A DNA stretch of 64,000 nucleotides from Halomarina rubra (lineage in GTDB: Archaea; Halobacteriota; Halobacteria; Halobacteriales; Haloarculaceae): contig NZ_JALXFV010000008.1 of the NCBI RefSeq assembly GCF_023699475.1, positions 534,583 to 598,582 of the forward strand, given 5' to 3'. This document shows positions 17,396 to 26,799 of the stretch, piece after piece (the first letter of the stretch is position 1; each line of letters opens with the position of its first letter). A program made the position numbers and the translations under genes. Below the pieces are notes generated by a model that did no database searches, had not been told where the DNA came from, and saw nothing but the letters and a program-made list of their open reading frames with translations.

Positions 17396-17692
17396 TGTTT
17401 CTGAGGACCGTAGTGAGGGCGAAGAGCGCACAGTGTCGAGATGTGAATCAGAGAGCGAACGCCAGTGAGCGACCGTTTGGCTCCGTTCGGACCCGGAGCC
17501 GCGCTGCGTTTCGACTTCGAGATGGACCATGAGCGACGCGGACTTCGGGTGCACCAGCGAGTCACTGCCTCCTCTGACCGCGGACGACCCCTCGAAACCG
17601 GGGCGTTCGCGGGCGCTGTTGTTGAAATTAAATGTTTGTCTGACGAACATTCATTATTACGTGGTAACTCTTCCCGACAGAGGCCCCAGAAG
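17396..17692. other. 297-bp region between tRNA-Glu and the HalOD1 gene
   Basis: The region has no credible gene. A 55-codon frame beginning at the ATG at 17529 shows some haloarchaeal-like composition at its start but runs into the AT-rich promoter. It is probably a decayed remnant or chance. The last 60 bp are AT-rich and contain the palindrome at 17631-17651 and the ATTATTAC stretch just after it. Confidence 0.45.
17631..17651. promoter_or_regulatory. 21-bp near-perfect palindromic operator upstream of the HalOD1 gene
   Basis: The two half-sites AATGTTTGTC and GACGAACATT flank a central T; 18 of 21 positions agree with the reverse complement. It lies 42-62 bp before the HalOD1 start, next to the AT-rich sequence CATTATTACG that probably holds the TATA box. 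This position suits a dimeric repressor or activator. The size and symmetry are typical of an archaeal transcription-factor site. The cognate regulator is unknown. Confidence 0.6.
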
Positions 17693-18004
17693 ATGAGCAC
17701 CATCCCATCCCCGAACGACGCCGCCGAGTTGGCCAGTTCCGCGACGTACGACCACCGAGCGATCCACGAGACGGACGCCGACCGGTCGCTCAGCGTCACC
17801 GTCGTCACCGCCGTCGGCGAAGCGCTCGACGCCGACCCGACCGCCGTCGCACCGTTGTACCACAGCATCGACCCGGACGCGCTCGACACGCTGTTCGCCC
17901 CGGCCGACGACGCTTCGATGGCACGACTCATGTTCGAACACGAGGGCTGTTCGGTCGACGTCCGCGGCGACGGCGAGGTACTCGTCTCCGTGCTCTCCGA
18001 CTGA
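17693..18004 (+). CDS. HalOD1 output domain protein
   Basis: The 103-residue protein consists of one haloarchaeal output domain 1 (about residues 35-103), recognised by SVTVVTAVGEALDADPTAV, LYHSIDPDALDTLFAP and FEHEGCSVDVRGDGEVLVSV. HalOD1 occurs alone or at the end of two-component proteins and is thought to have a signalling role; its activity is unknown. I start at the ATG at 17693 because an upstream in-frame extension runs through the promoter and palindrome. The gene stands alone and is probably controlled through the operator at 17631-17651. Confidence 0.85.
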   Translation: MSTIPSPNDAAELASSATYDHRAIHETDADRSLSVTVVTAVGEALDADPTAVAPLYHSIDPDALDTLFAPADDASMARLMFEHEGCSVDVRGDGEVLVSVLSD

Positions 18005-18098
18005 ACCCGATTCTAGCTCTGTGGTGGCTGAGAAGCGTGATATCAGCAGTCTCGCAACCGTTAATATCAACCACGTCCTGAGGATATCTCGATCGACG

Positions 18099-18551
18099 AT
18101 GAGTATTCGACGAACTCCCTTCGACGAGATGGACCGAATGTTCGACCAGATGCGCCGCTCGATGCGCGCGCCGTGGTTCGCCCAGGAGGGCGAGTGGGAT
18201 CTGCCCGCGGTGGACGACGCCACCCACCGGATGGACAACAACCTGACCGTCGACCGTGACGACGAGGGCTTCGTCGTGCTGGCCGACCTCCCCGGCTTCG
18301 AGAAGGAGGAACTCGACCTCCGGTTCGACGAGGGGATGCTCTCCATCCGCGGCCGTCACGAGGTCAGCGACGAGTCCGACACCGGCACGTCGATGCGCTC
18401 GCGCTCGGTGTTCGAGCAGGTTCGCATCCCCGGCGACGTCGTCGAAGACGACATCTCCGCGACGTACCGCAACGGCGTCCTCGAGGTCCGCGTCCCGGTC
18501 GAGACGGACACGCCCGAGGAAGACGACTCCCACCGCATCGACATCGACTGA
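18099..18551 (+). CDS. Small heat-shock protein, Hsp20/alpha-crystallin family
   Basis: The 150-residue protein begins MSIRRTPFDEMDRMFDQMRR, followed by the alpha-crystallin domain (about 45-140) with VLADLPGFEKEELDLRF, the arginine-rich SMRSRSVFEQVRIPGDV and the conserved ISATYRNGVLEVRVP. It is an ATP-independent holdase chaperone. The upstream stretch CCGTTAATATCAACC (about 18058-18072) supplies a TATA-like element about 30 bp before the ATG. No CIRCE-like repeat was noticed. Confidence 0.93.
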   Translation: MSIRRTPFDEMDRMFDQMRRSMRAPWFAQEGEWDLPAVDDATHRMDNNLTVDRDDEGFVVLADLPGFEKEELDLRFDEGMLSIRGRHEVSDESDTGTSMRSRSVFEQVRIPGDVVEDDISATYRNGVLEVRVPVETDTPEEDDSHRIDID

Positions 18552-18789
18552 GACACCCCCTCCGGTGTCGTCGCTTCGGCCCGCTTCGCCCTCCCTGCAC
18601 TCTTCACCGTTCTATCGACAGTTCTGGCGTCCGTCCCACCGCCCGTCCACGCCGTCGAGCAGTGGGTCTCGTCGCCGCCCGACGGCCGCTGGCGTCGTCC
18701 GTCGGCCGCACGTCGACGTGTCTGACGACCGTCGTCGGTGCTAGCGTACAACAACATTGATATGCGACACTTACAATCTACGCTCAACG

Positions 18790-20799
18790 ATGGCTCCAAA
18801 GCGACCTTCTGGGGGCGAACCGGCGTGGCTCGACCACGAACGCGAGTACACCGACGACGTCGTCGGCGACGACACGCTCGGGAAGATGTTCGAGGCGAGC
18901 GCCGACCGCAACCAGGCCCGCCTCGCACAACGGTACAAGGGAGGCGTCTACGACCGCTCGCTGGTCGCGGAGGGCGTCGTCGACGCCGCCCCGCGCGGCG
19001 ACTACGCCGCGCTCAGCTACAGCGAGATGCGCGACGTCGTCCACAACCTCGCGGCGGGGTTCCGTGACCTGGGCCTGACCGCGGGCGACCGCGTCGGCAT
19101 CTTCGGGGACACCCGCATGGAGTGGGCGCAGGCGGACTTCGGCATCCTGCAGGCTGGCGGCGTCGTCACGACCGTCTACGCCGAGTCCTCGCCGAACCAG
19201 GTCCAGTACCTCCTCGACGACCCCGGCGCGACCGGCGTCGTCGTCGAGAACGCCGACCTGCTCGACCGGGTGCTCGAAGTCGAGGACGACCTCGACCTCG
19301 AGTTCGTCGTCGTGATGGACGAGACGTCGCTGTACGACGCTCGCGACGACGTCCTCACGCTCGGCGAACTCCACGAACGCGGGGCCGAGGTGTTCGACGC
19401 CGACGACCACGCCGCCTGGCTCGACGACCGCTCGCCCGAGGACCTCGCGAGCCTCATCTACACCTCCGGGACGACCGGAAAGCCGAAAGGCGTCGAACTC
19501 ACCCACCGCAACCTCCGCGCGAACGTCAACCAGTGTCGCAAGCGGATGGGACCGCGGCCGGACAAGCCCGCGGACATGCCCGCGCTGACCGCCGGTAGCG
19601 AGACCCTGTCGTTCCTGCCGCTGGCACACGTCTTCGAGCGTACGGCCGGGCATTTCCTCGCGTTCGCCTCCGGGGCGACGGTCGGCTACGCCGAGTCGCC
19701 CGACACCGTCGCCGACGACATCCAGACGCTCTCGCCGACGACGGTCACCTCCGTCCCCCGCATCTACGAACGCATCTACGACTCGATGCGCGAGCAGGCC
19801 GGCGACGGGACGAAGCGACGGATCTTCGAGTGGTCGGTCGACGTCGCCCGAGAGTACGCTCGGACGGACTCCCCCGGCCCCGTCCTCCGGGCGAAACGGA
19901 AGACCGCCGACAGACTCGTCTTCTCGAACGTCCGCGAGAAGATGGGCGGCAACATCGAGTTCTTCGTCTCCGGCGGCGGCAGCCTCTCGAAGGACCTCGC
20001 CGAACTGTTCAACGGGATGGGCCTCGACATCATGGAGGGGTACGGCCTGACCGAGACCGCCCCCGTCGTCAGCGTCAACCCGCTGGAGGACCCGCGTCCG
20101 GGGACGCTCGGCATCCCGCTGGTCGACGTCGAGACGCGCGTCGACGACAGCGAACTCAGCGACGACCAGAAGCGTCGCGCTCGCGGCGACATCGGTGAAC
20201 TGCAGGTGAAGGGGCCGAACGTCACCCGCGGCTACTGGGAGCGCCCGGACGCCACCGAGCGGGCGTTCACCGACGACGGGTTCCTCAAGACCGGTGACAT
20301 CGTCGAGGTGACCGACGACGGCTACCTCGTCTTCCACGAACGGCTCAAGCAGATTCTCGTCCTCTCGACGGGCAAGAACGTCGCTCCCGGCCCCATCGAG
20401 GACGCCTTCGCCACCAGCGACCGGGTCGACCAGGTGATGGTCATCGGCGACAGCCGGAAGTTCGTCAGTGCGCTCGTCGTCCCCAGTTTCGAGGCCATCG
20501 AGAAGTGGGCCGACCGCTACGACGTCGACCTGCCCGACGACGAGGCTGCCATCTGCGAACACCAGCGCGTCCGGGCGTTCGTCCAGACCGTCGTCGACGA
20601 GGTCAACGAGGACCTGGAGAAAGAAGAGCAGATCAAGAAGTTCCGTCTCGTCCCCGAGGAGTGGACCGCGGAGAACGACATGATGACGCCGTCGCTGAAG
20701 AAGAAACGGCGCAACATCCTCGAACGCTACCAGGGCGAGGTCGACCAGATCTACGCCGACGCCGAGAAGGAGAAGGCACAGGCCCAGAGCGACGACTGA
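18790..20799 (+). CDS. Long-chain acyl-CoA synthetase (AMP-forming)
   Basis: The 669-residue protein shows the AMP-binding core: LIYTSGTTGKPKGVELTHRN (P-loop-like), GYGLTETAPVVSVNP (substrate/AMP site), KTGDIVEV and the C-terminal lysine region KKFRLVPEEWT. It activates fatty acids to acyl-CoA through an acyl-adenylate. Together with the acyl-CoA dehydrogenase and the fusion enzyme 2-4 kb upstream it forms a fatty-acid degradation neighbourhood, though it has its own promoter region. The ATG at 18790 (MAPKRPSGGEPAWLDHE) is preferred over an in-frame TTG 33 bp upstream. The 238-bp leader region (18552-18789) contains no gene. Confidence 0.94.
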   Translation: MAPKRPSGGEPAWLDHEREYTDDVVGDDTLGKMFEASADRNQARLAQRYKGGVYDRSLVAEGVVDAAPRGDYAALSYSEMRDVVHNLAAGFRDLGLTAGDRVGIFGDTRMEWAQADFGILQAGGVVTTVYAESSPNQVQYLLDDPGATGVVVENADLLDRVLEVEDDLDLEFVVVMDETSLYDARDDVLTLGELHERGAEVFDADDHAAWLDDRSPEDLASLIYTSGTTGKPKGVELTHRNLRANVNQCRKRMGPRPDKPADMPALTAGSETLSFLPLAHVFERTAGHFLAFASGATVGYAESPDTVADDIQTLSPTTVTSVPRIYERIYDSMREQAGDGTKRRIFEWSVDVAREYARTDSPGPVLRAKRKTADRLVFSNVREKMGGNIEFFVSGGGSLSKDLAELFNGMGLDIMEGYGLTETAPVVSVNPLEDPRPGTLGIPLVDVETRVDDSELSDDQKRRARGDIGELQVKGPNVTRGYWERPDATERAFTDDGFLKTGDIVEVTDDGYLVFHERLKQILVLSTGKNVAPGPIEDAFATSDRVDQVMVIGDSRKFVSALVVPSFEAIEKWADRYDVDLPDDEAAICEHQRVRAFVQTVVDEVNEDLEKEEQIKKFRLVPEEWTAENDMMTPSLKKKRRNILERYQGEVDQIYADAEKEKAQAQSDD

Positions 20800-20941
20800 G
20801 CGCCGTCGCCCCAACCCTCGCTTCCACTCTCTGCCTCTCCTCTCGTCCCCACCCCCTCCCGCGCGTTCTCGGCGGTGCTGTCGTGACCCACCCACACCGT
20901 CGCTCTTCTCTCCGCTCCTCTCGTCTCCGCACTCGACCTCG

Positions 20942-21238
20942 TCAGAGCAGGACGTACCGCGAGAGCAGTTGTACGAGCACCCACACCACGACGCCGGCCG
21001 TGAACACGACGAACGCCACGACGAACCCCCGCGAGGCGGTCCCTCCCGCCCCGACTCTCAGGTAGCCGTAGTACGCCAGCGACCCGAGACTCGCCAGCAG
21101 CGCGAGCAGTCCGTAGCCGACGAGCGCCGCGTCGAGGACCACGAGAAACTCGACGAACAGGACGACGCCGAGGACGAGATAACACCACTCCAGCACGCGG
21201 CCGCGGTCCATCGCGAGCGATAGGTCGTCCGTGGTCAA
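20942..21238 (-). CDS. Small integral membrane protein, unknown
   Basis: The 98-residue protein has about three hydrophobic segments (CYLVLGVVLFVEFLVVL, GLLALLASLGSLAYYGY and VVAFVVFTAGVVVWVLVQLL). It has no recognised motif. Its start at 21238 is 12 bp downstream of the photolyase stop on the same strand, so it may be co-transcribed with that gene. An internal start at MDRGRVLEW is possible. Confidence 0.7.
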   Translation of the reverse strand: MTTDDLSLAMDRGRVLEWCYLVLGVVLFVEFLVVLDAALVGYGLLALLASLGSLAYYGYLRVGAGGTASRGFVVAFVVFTAGVVVWVLVQLLSRYVLL

Positions 21239-21250
21239 ACCCGTACCGGC

Positions 21251-22696
21251 CTACAGCCGTTCGTCTCGTAACTCGGAGTGGCGCTGTCCGACGTCGACGA
21301 CCGGTCGCGGGTAGTCGAGTCCGAGTTCGACGCCGCACTCGGTCAGTCGCTCGTCGCTCAGCGTCCAGGGTTCGTGGACGTCGCCGCCGGGAATCCCGTC
21401 GAGTTCCGGCAGCCAGCGACGGACGTACTCGCCGTCGGCGTCGTAGTCGTCGGCCTGCTTGAGCACGTTGAAGTACATGTTCCGGGAGTCGTTGCCGACG
21501 CCGGCCTGGTACGCCCAGTTGCCCCAGTTCGAGCAGACGTCGTAGTCGACCAGTCGCGCCTCGAAGTACGCCGCCCCGCGTCGCCAGTCGACTTCCAGCC
21601 AGTCGACGAGGAAGGAGGCGACGTTCTGTCGACCGCGGTTGCTCAGGTACCCCGTCTCGTTCAACTCGCGCATGTTGGCGTCGACGAACGGCACGCCCGT
21701 CTCGCCCGCCGCCCAGCGCTCGAAGCGGTCGTCACCGCCGGGCCACTCGCGCTCGACGGCGCGGATGCCCGTCGCCGAGAAGAACCCCGCGCCGTGTTTG
21801 ACGAACTGGAACTGGAAGAAGTCGCGCCACATCAGTTCGAACAGCAGCCAGTACGTCGACTCGTTCGAGACACGCCGGTCCTCGTAGCGCCGGACCTCGT
21901 CGTGGAGAAATCGCGGGGAGAGCGCCCCGACCGCCAGCCACGGCGAGAACTTCGAGGAGTAGTCCGCGCCGAGCAGACCGTTGCGCGTCTCCTTGTACTC
22001 CCGGAGGTGGTCGCCCTCCCAGACGTAGTCGTGGACACGCTCTCTGCCCGCGCTCTCCCCGCCCTCGAACGGAAGGACCGAGCGGTCGTCGGGGTCGGCG
22101 TCACCCTCGTCCCAGGGGCCGAACTCGTCGACGGTCGGGAGGTCGCCCGAATCGAGGGTCGCGGCGGCGTCGGCCAGCGAGAGCGTCTCGGGCGTGGGGG
22201 CCTGATTGCGGACCTGCCGGGACTCGGTGACCTTCCGCCAGGTGGTGAACGTGTCCGCGACCTCCTCGACGTCGCTGGCGAGGTCCTCGACGTGATACAG
22301 TGTGTGAGTCCAGAATCGCTCGGTCTCGACGCCCGCACCCCGGAGCGCCTCACGGGTCGCGTTCTCGACTCCGAACTCTTCGGTGGCTGGCATCGTCTGG
22401 AGGTGGACGGTGTCCGCACCGACCGTCTCGACGAGTTCCGGGACCACCTCCTCCGGAGCGCCGCGCCTGACCAGCAGGTCCGCGCCCTTCGACCGCAGGG
22501 TCTGGCGGTAGTCCGAGAGGCTCTCGTGGAGGAACCGGGCACGGTACGGGCCGACGCGCTGGGGACCGTACCGGCCCTCGCCGACGGTCCGCGGGTCGTG
22601 GACGTACACCGGAACGACGTCGTCGTTCGCGGCGCTCGCGAGCGTGGGGTTGTCGTGGACCCGGAGGTCGCGTCGGACCCAGACGAGCGTGGTCAT
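21251..22696 (-). CDS. DASH-type cryptochrome/photolyase
   Basis: The 481-residue protein has the photolyase N-terminal antenna domain (MTTLVWVRRDLRVHDNPTL) and the FAD-binding domain. Cry-DASH features are KFSPWLAVGALSPRFLHDEV, ESTYWLLFELMWRDFFQF and the NRGRQNVASFLVDWL to NMYFNVLKQADDYDADGEYV stretch. DASH proteins repair cyclobutane dimers in single-stranded or looped DNA using blue light; a sensory role is also possible. The start at the ATG at 22696 fits the conserved opening; the longer frame upstream is arginine-rich and non-coding. Confidence 0.93.
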   Translation of the reverse strand: MTTLVWVRRDLRVHDNPTLASAANDDVVPVYVHDPRTVGEGRYGPQRVGPYRARFLHESLSDYRQTLRSKGADLLVRRGAPEEVVPELVETVGADTVHLQTMPATEEFGVENATREALRGAGVETERFWTHTLYHVEDLASDVEEVADTFTTWRKVTESRQVRNQAPTPETLSLADAAATLDSGDLPTVDEFGPWDEGDADPDDRSVLPFEGGESAGRERVHDYVWEGDHLREYKETRNGLLGADYSSKFSPWLAVGALSPRFLHDEVRRYEDRRVSNESTYWLLFELMWRDFFQFQFVKHGAGFFSATGIRAVEREWPGGDDRFERWAAGETGVPFVDANMRELNETGYLSNRGRQNVASFLVDWLEVDWRRGAAYFEARLVDYDVCSNWGNWAYQAGVGNDSRNMYFNVLKQADDYDADGEYVRRWLPELDGIPGGDVHEPWTLSDERLTECGVELGLDYPRPVVDVGQRHSELRDERL

Positions 22697-22782
22697 GCAC
22701 GGTGTAGGGTCGGTGGCGAAAAGACGGCTCAGGTCGCGGAGAGCGGTGCCGGTGGCGTGTCGAACTGGTCGGTCGCTCGCCC

Positions 22783-23334
22783 TCAGAACAGGTCGTCGGT
22801 CTCGTCGTGGGGGTCCTCCATGAACGGGAGGCGGCCGTGCTGGGTGGTGGTCTGGACGACGGCCGAGAGACCGAGCAGGACGAAGAAGGCGACGGCCCAC
22901 ACGGTCGGCGAGAACGTGCGGACGACCGGCGCGGACAGGTCCGCGGCGACGGTCGCACACGCGCCGAGCGCCGCGAGCGAGACGTAGTACGCCCCCCAGT
23001 TGAGGTCGCGGTTGGGGACGCCCATGTACGCCTCGATGTCCCGGATGCGCTCTTCGAGGCGCACGAGTTTGTTCTCGGCGTCGTACGCGACGATGCCCAA
23101 CTGGTCGAGTTTCGGCAGGTGCGTCTGGTGGAGCGAGACGTACGCGCTCTGGCGTTTCTGGCGCGGCGGCGGTGTCTCCCCCGTCTCGCGTGCCGCCACC
23201 TGCTCGGCGAGTTCGCCGACGCTCAGCGACCCCTCCGCGCCCCGAAGACTGTCCAGCGCGAACCGGCGCCGGTCGTTCCGCAGGACGTCGTATATCTCCC
23301 CCTCCTCCAGTGGTTCGTGTGTCTGTATTGCCAT
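22783..23334 (-). CDS. DUF7344-type winged-helix protein with two membrane segments
   Basis: The 183-residue protein begins with a winged-helix-like domain (about 10-100: EIYDVLRNDRRRFALDSLRG and SAYVSLHQTHLPKLDQLGIV), the DUF7344-type haloarchaeal regulator fold. Two hydrophobic segments follow (about 118-160), with an acidic tail. It is probably a membrane-tethered transcription regulator. A 13-bp perfect palindrome sits 11 bp upstream of the start, which suggests autoregulation. A second, soluble DUF7344-like gene lies at 60097-60450. Confidence 0.82.
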   Translation of the reverse strand: MAIQTHEPLEEGEIYDVLRNDRRRFALDSLRGAEGSLSVGELAEQVAARETGETPPPRQKRQSAYVSLHQTHLPKLDQLGIVAYDAENKLVRLEERIRDIEAYMGVPNRDLNWGAYYVSLAALGACATVAADLSAPVVRTFSPTVWAVAFFVLLGLSAVVQTTTQHGRLPFMEDPHDETDDLF

Positions 23335-23344
23335 TCTCCCACGA

Positions 23345-23357
23345 GACCTGACAGGTC
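23345..23357. promoter_or_regulatory. 13-bp perfect palindrome in the leader of the DUF7344 membrane regulator
   Basis: The sequence GACCTG-A-CAGGTC lies 11-23 bp upstream of the start codon at 23334. An AT-rich AATAGTTTT element lies further upstream on the minus strand. A bound dimer here would cover the transcription start or initiation region, so repression is the simplest reading. Confidence 0.45.
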
Positions 23358-23492
23358 GTCGGCGAAAACTATTGCTGGGCGTTCAAAAGCCTATGGGATA
23401 TCGTCGGCGTGCCCCGCGATGAGATATTGACTCTTGGTAGAAAGTATTTCACGATAGTGTGAAGAAAACAGGAGCTCCCGGCCGAGAGCGGC

Positions 23493-25487
23493 TTACGCGA
23501 GCCACTCGTCTGGTTTCGTGTCGTAGTCGACGTCCGTCGCCGCGAGGTGTTCGACCGCCTCCCACGGCAACTCCTCGCTGGAGATGCTGTCGCCGTCGTA
23601 GCGCACGAGCACGCCGACCTCCTCGGGAACCGGTTCGCGGTCCCGACGGCGCGCGACCTCGACGTCGTGGTCGTCGAGCTGTTTCACGATGGTCTTGAGG
23701 TTCACCGGCCGGCCCCACAGTTCGAAGACGCGTTCGAGCACCTGTCGGGCCTGTCGCTGGTCGAGCATCACGCCGTTGTACTGGTGGGACAACAGCAGTT
23801 CGTTACGGTTGTTGTAGTTCGCGTCCTCGACCACGACGGTCGGTTTCCCGAAGTTCGTGAACTGCAACATCAGCTTCTTCTTCACGTCCTCGACGGCCGT
23901 GCTCGTCGCGCGGTAGTCCCGCGTCGTGTGGGTGAACTCGTAGGTGAAGTAGTGGTTCTGCTCGACGAACTCCTGGCTGAGGAACTCGTCCAAGAACGTC
24001 ACGTCGTTGTGGCTCTCGCGAATCTCGCGCATCCGATTCCAGCCCGCACAGCGGTCGACGTTCGCCAGCGCCTCCTCAACGCTGGCGTAGCGGGCGTCGT
24101 CGAACATGTACCGCGCGATGCGTTCGAGGTCCGACTGGGTGAGTCGCTTGAGGAACCCGCGGTGCTGGGGTTTGACTAGCGAGTAGTGACGTTCACACAG
24201 GCCCTCGTAGCTGAGCACCTTCCAGGGGTAGCGGTCGACGTCCACGTCACCCGCACGCGCCGATTCGAGCGCTTCGGCGTCGACTCGGGGGTCGTCGGGG
24301 TCCAACTCGTCGAGCGTCGCCGCGCCGAGCCGGTCGAGCATCGCGTCGGGTTCGAGCGCCGCACGCACCTCGTCCAGGTCGACGCGATCGTGGAAGTTCC
24401 GCCACGTCACGCCCTCGACGCGCAGCAGGGTCTCGGCGACCTCCCGACGGTTGGTGGCGTTCTCGATGTACTCCCACAGCTCCTTGCCGAGTTTGTAGGG
24501 GTTGAACCCCGGCGAGTTGAGGACCTGCGCCTGGTGGTCGGCGTAGTGGATGAACTCGTCGGCCTCGGCGAACCCCTCCTCACCCATCATCATCGACTCC
24601 CAGTAGGCGGCCCACCCCTCGTTCATCACCTTCGTCATCTTCTGGGGGGCGAAGTAGTACGCCTCCCGTCGCAGCAGTTCGAGCGTCTCGCGCTGCCAGT
24701 CCTCGTACTCGACGGCTCGGCCCGACTCCTCGTCGTAGGCCATCCCGTGTCGCCGGAGGAACGACAGCACGTCCGGGTCCGGTTCGGCCGGGAACGACCC
24801 GCTCTCCTCCTCGGGGCGCTGGGACTCCAGCCACTCCTCGTCGAACACCTGCCGACGCACCTCCTCGCTCAGCCCGAGACTGTCGAGTCGGTCGGCGATG
24901 TCCTCCAGTTCGCGGTGGGGCTGGTCGCCGTCGATGGTCGAGAACGGGCGGTGTTGGTCGATGCAGTCCTCCAGGCACAGCACGTGGTCGATCCACTCCT
25001 CGACGGCCTCGCGGTCGACCTCCGGGTCGTCCATGTACGACTCGATGGTGTCGGCGTGGTTCGCGAGCATCGCGGCGGCGTTCGGGTCGTCGGCGAACAG
25101 GCCGAACCACTGGTTGTTCTTGAAGAAGTCGGCGTGGGCCTCGACGTGGGTGATGACCGCCTTCTGGTCGGCGAGCGCGTTCGACTCCTGGAGGAACGCG
25201 TGTGAGGGGTTGTCGTTGTTGACGATTTCGAACGCCTTCCCGCCGAGGAACTGGTTCTGTTTCTGCTGGCGGTCGTAGCTCATCCCCCAGCGCCAGTGAG
25301 GGTACCGTTCCTGAAAGCCCCCGTAGGCGATGAGTTCGTTCATCTCGTCGTAGTCGATGATCCAGTACGTCACCGGGAACGGGTCGAGACCCAGCTTTCG
25401 CGCGAGGGCGTTGGCCTCGCGAACCGGCTCTTCGAGTCCCTCGGCGATGCGCTGTTTCCGTCGTCGTTCGGTGTCCGTATCACTCAT
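23493..25487 (-). CDS. spoVR: SpoVR family protein
   Basis: The 664-residue protein is a full-length SpoVR/YcgB member with [41 protein letters not shown] and [21 protein letters not shown]. The biochemical function is not known; bacterial relatives affect spore cortex formation and stress survival. It is the last gene of the prkA-prkA-yeaH-spoVR operon and overlaps the yeaH stop by 8 bp. The downstream leftward sequence CTGTTTTCTTC after GC-rich symmetry may act as terminator. Confidence 0.95.
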   Translation of the reverse strand: MSDTDTERRRKQRIAEGLEEPVREANALARKLGLDPFPVTYWIIDYDEMNELIAYGGFQERYPHWRWGMSYDRQQKQNQFLGGKAFEIVNNDNPSHAFLQESNALADQKAVITHVEAHADFFKNNQWFGLFADDPNAAAMLANHADTIESYMDDPEVDREAVEEWIDHVLCLEDCIDQHRPFSTIDGDQPHRELEDIADRLDSLGLSEEVRRQVFDEEWLESQRPEEESGSFPAEPDPDVLSFLRRHGMAYDEESGRAVEYEDWQRETLELLRREAYYFAPQKMTKVMNEGWAAYWESMMMGEEGFAEADEFIHYADHQAQVLNSPGFNPYKLGKELWEYIENATNRREVAETLLRVEGVTWRNFHDRVDLDEVRAALEPDAMLDRLGAATLDELDPDDPRVDAEALESARAGDVDVDRYPWKVLSYEGLCERHYSLVKPQHRGFLKRLTQSDLERIARYMFDDARYASVEEALANVDRCAGWNRMREIRESHNDVTFLDEFLSQEFVEQNHYFTYEFTHTTRDYRATSTAVEDVKKKLMLQFTNFGKPTVVVEDANYNNRNELLLSHQYNGVMLDQRQARQVLERVFELWGRPVNLKTIVKQLDDHDVEVARRRDREPVPEEVGVLVRYDGDSISSEELPWEAVEHLAATDVDYDTKPDEWLA

Positions 25488-26799
25488 CGTTGGCCTCCGT
25501 GCTGAGGATGGTGTAGATGGCGTCGACCACGTCCTCCGGTCCGGTGACGTAGGCGACGGCCGTGTCGTTGGTGCCGTCGAAGTGGCGTTCGACCTCCTCG
25601 GCGTGGGTCGCGTTGATGGCGTTCCCGCTCGGTTGGGTCTCCACGTACGCGTGGAGGTTCGCGGGAATCTGCTCCATCAGCGGGATGACCCGCTCTTCGG
25701 TGTCGTTCGAGGAGTTCTCGGAGTCTCCCGCCGCGAACACGTAGCGGTTCCACTCGCTCCAGGGGTACTCCTCGAGCAGTTCGGCGGCGAGTTCGTACGC
25801 ACTGGAGATGCGCGTCCCACCGCCCGAGCGGATGCCGAAGAACTCGTCGCGTTCGACCTGCCAGGCGTCGGCGTCGTGGGCGATGTAGACGAACTCCGCG
25901 TTGTCGTACTTACCCGTCAGATACCAGTCGAGCGGCGTGAACACCCGCTCGACGAGTTCTCGCTTCTTCTCGCGCATGCTACCCGAGACGTCGCGGATGT
26001 TGACCACGACGACGTTCTTCTCCTTCTCCTCGACGATTTCGGGGTATCGGTAGCGCTCGTCCTCCCGGCGGAACGGCACCTGCTTGAGTCCCTTCCGACG
26101 GATGCGCTGGACGGTCGACTCGCGCTCGACCTTCTCGGTCATCTCCTCGACGCTCGACCAGCGCTCACGCTCCTCGTCGGGCAGGTTCGAGTCGGCGTCC
26201 ACTATCCAGGCGTGCGAGACCGGGATGTTCTGCTCTCTGGCCCACGCGTACACCTCGTCGGGTCCCCAGCCCTCGACGCGCAGCGCCTCCTCGATGTAGT
26301 TCTCGTCGAACTCCATCGCGAGCTTTCGCTTCAGCCCCTGCTTGAACAGGCGCTCGAAGTCGAGCGTGCTCGCTGGCCCCGTCCGGGTGATGTCCGTGTA
26401 GTCGCCCTCGGTCTCCTCGACGACCTTCTTCCCTTTCGGTTCGAGGTCCAGACCGAGTTCCTCGTCGAGTTCCTGGGCGAACTCCTCGGGGTCCATCTCG
26501 TAGTACTCGTGTTCCCCGCCTTCCTCGCCGGGGTCGCCGTCCTCGTCGCCGTCGCCGGGTTGTGGCTGGGGCTGGCCGACGGGGTCGCCGGGTTGGGGAG
26601 TGCCGCCGTCGCCCTGACCGACCCCGCCCTTGTCGAGTTGGTCGTACTCGAAGGCCGGCAGGTCGACGATCTTGATGGGTATCTTCACCTCGTCGGGGAG
26701 GCTCTGACCCAGGTCGCCGTACTGGATGAACTCCGAGAGGTCCTGGCGGCGCTGTTCGCCGACCTCGCGGTAGCGTTCGAGGTCGTCTCTCAGTCCCAT
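25480..26799 (-). CDS. yeaH: YeaH/YhbH family protein with von Willebrand A-like domain
   Basis: From the ATG at 26799 ([21 protein letters not shown]) the protein has 439 residues. It has a Gly/Asp/Glu/Pro-rich linker (about 75-115) and a C-terminal VWA-like region with the MIDAS motif [13 protein letters not shown]. It is the usual partner of PrkA kinase and SpoVR. In E. coli the three are co-regulated in starvation. The start overlaps the end of the upstream prkA by 10 bp. A longer in-frame extension lies inside prkA and was rejected. Confidence 0.93.
   Translation of the reverse strand: MGLRDDLERYREVGEQRRQDLSEFIQYGDLGQSLPDEVKIPIKIVDLPAFEYDQLDKGGVGQGDGGTPQPGDPVGQPQPQPGDGDEDGDPGEEGGEHEYYEMDPEEFAQELDEELGLDLEPKGKKVVEETEGDYTDITRTGPASTLDFERLFKQGLKRKLAMEFDENYIEEALRVEGWGPDEVYAWAREQNIPVSHAWIVDADSNLPDEERERWSSVEEMTEKVERESTVQRIRRKGLKQVPFRREDERYRYPEIVEEKEKNVVVVNIRDVSGSMREKKRELVERVFTPLDWYLTGKYDNAEFVYIAHDADAWQVERDEFFGIRSGGGTRISSAYELAAELLEEYPWSEWNRYVFAAGDSENSSNDTEERVIPLMEQIPANLHAYVETQPSGNAINATHAEEVERHFDGTNDTAVAYVTGPEDVVDAIYTILSTEANDE

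Noticed and set aside
17529-17696. 55-codon frame (MSDADFGCTSES…) upstream of the HalOD1 gene
   Set aside because: It runs through the AT-rich promoter and palindrome, and its second half is not coding-like. It may be a remnant, but support is too weak.
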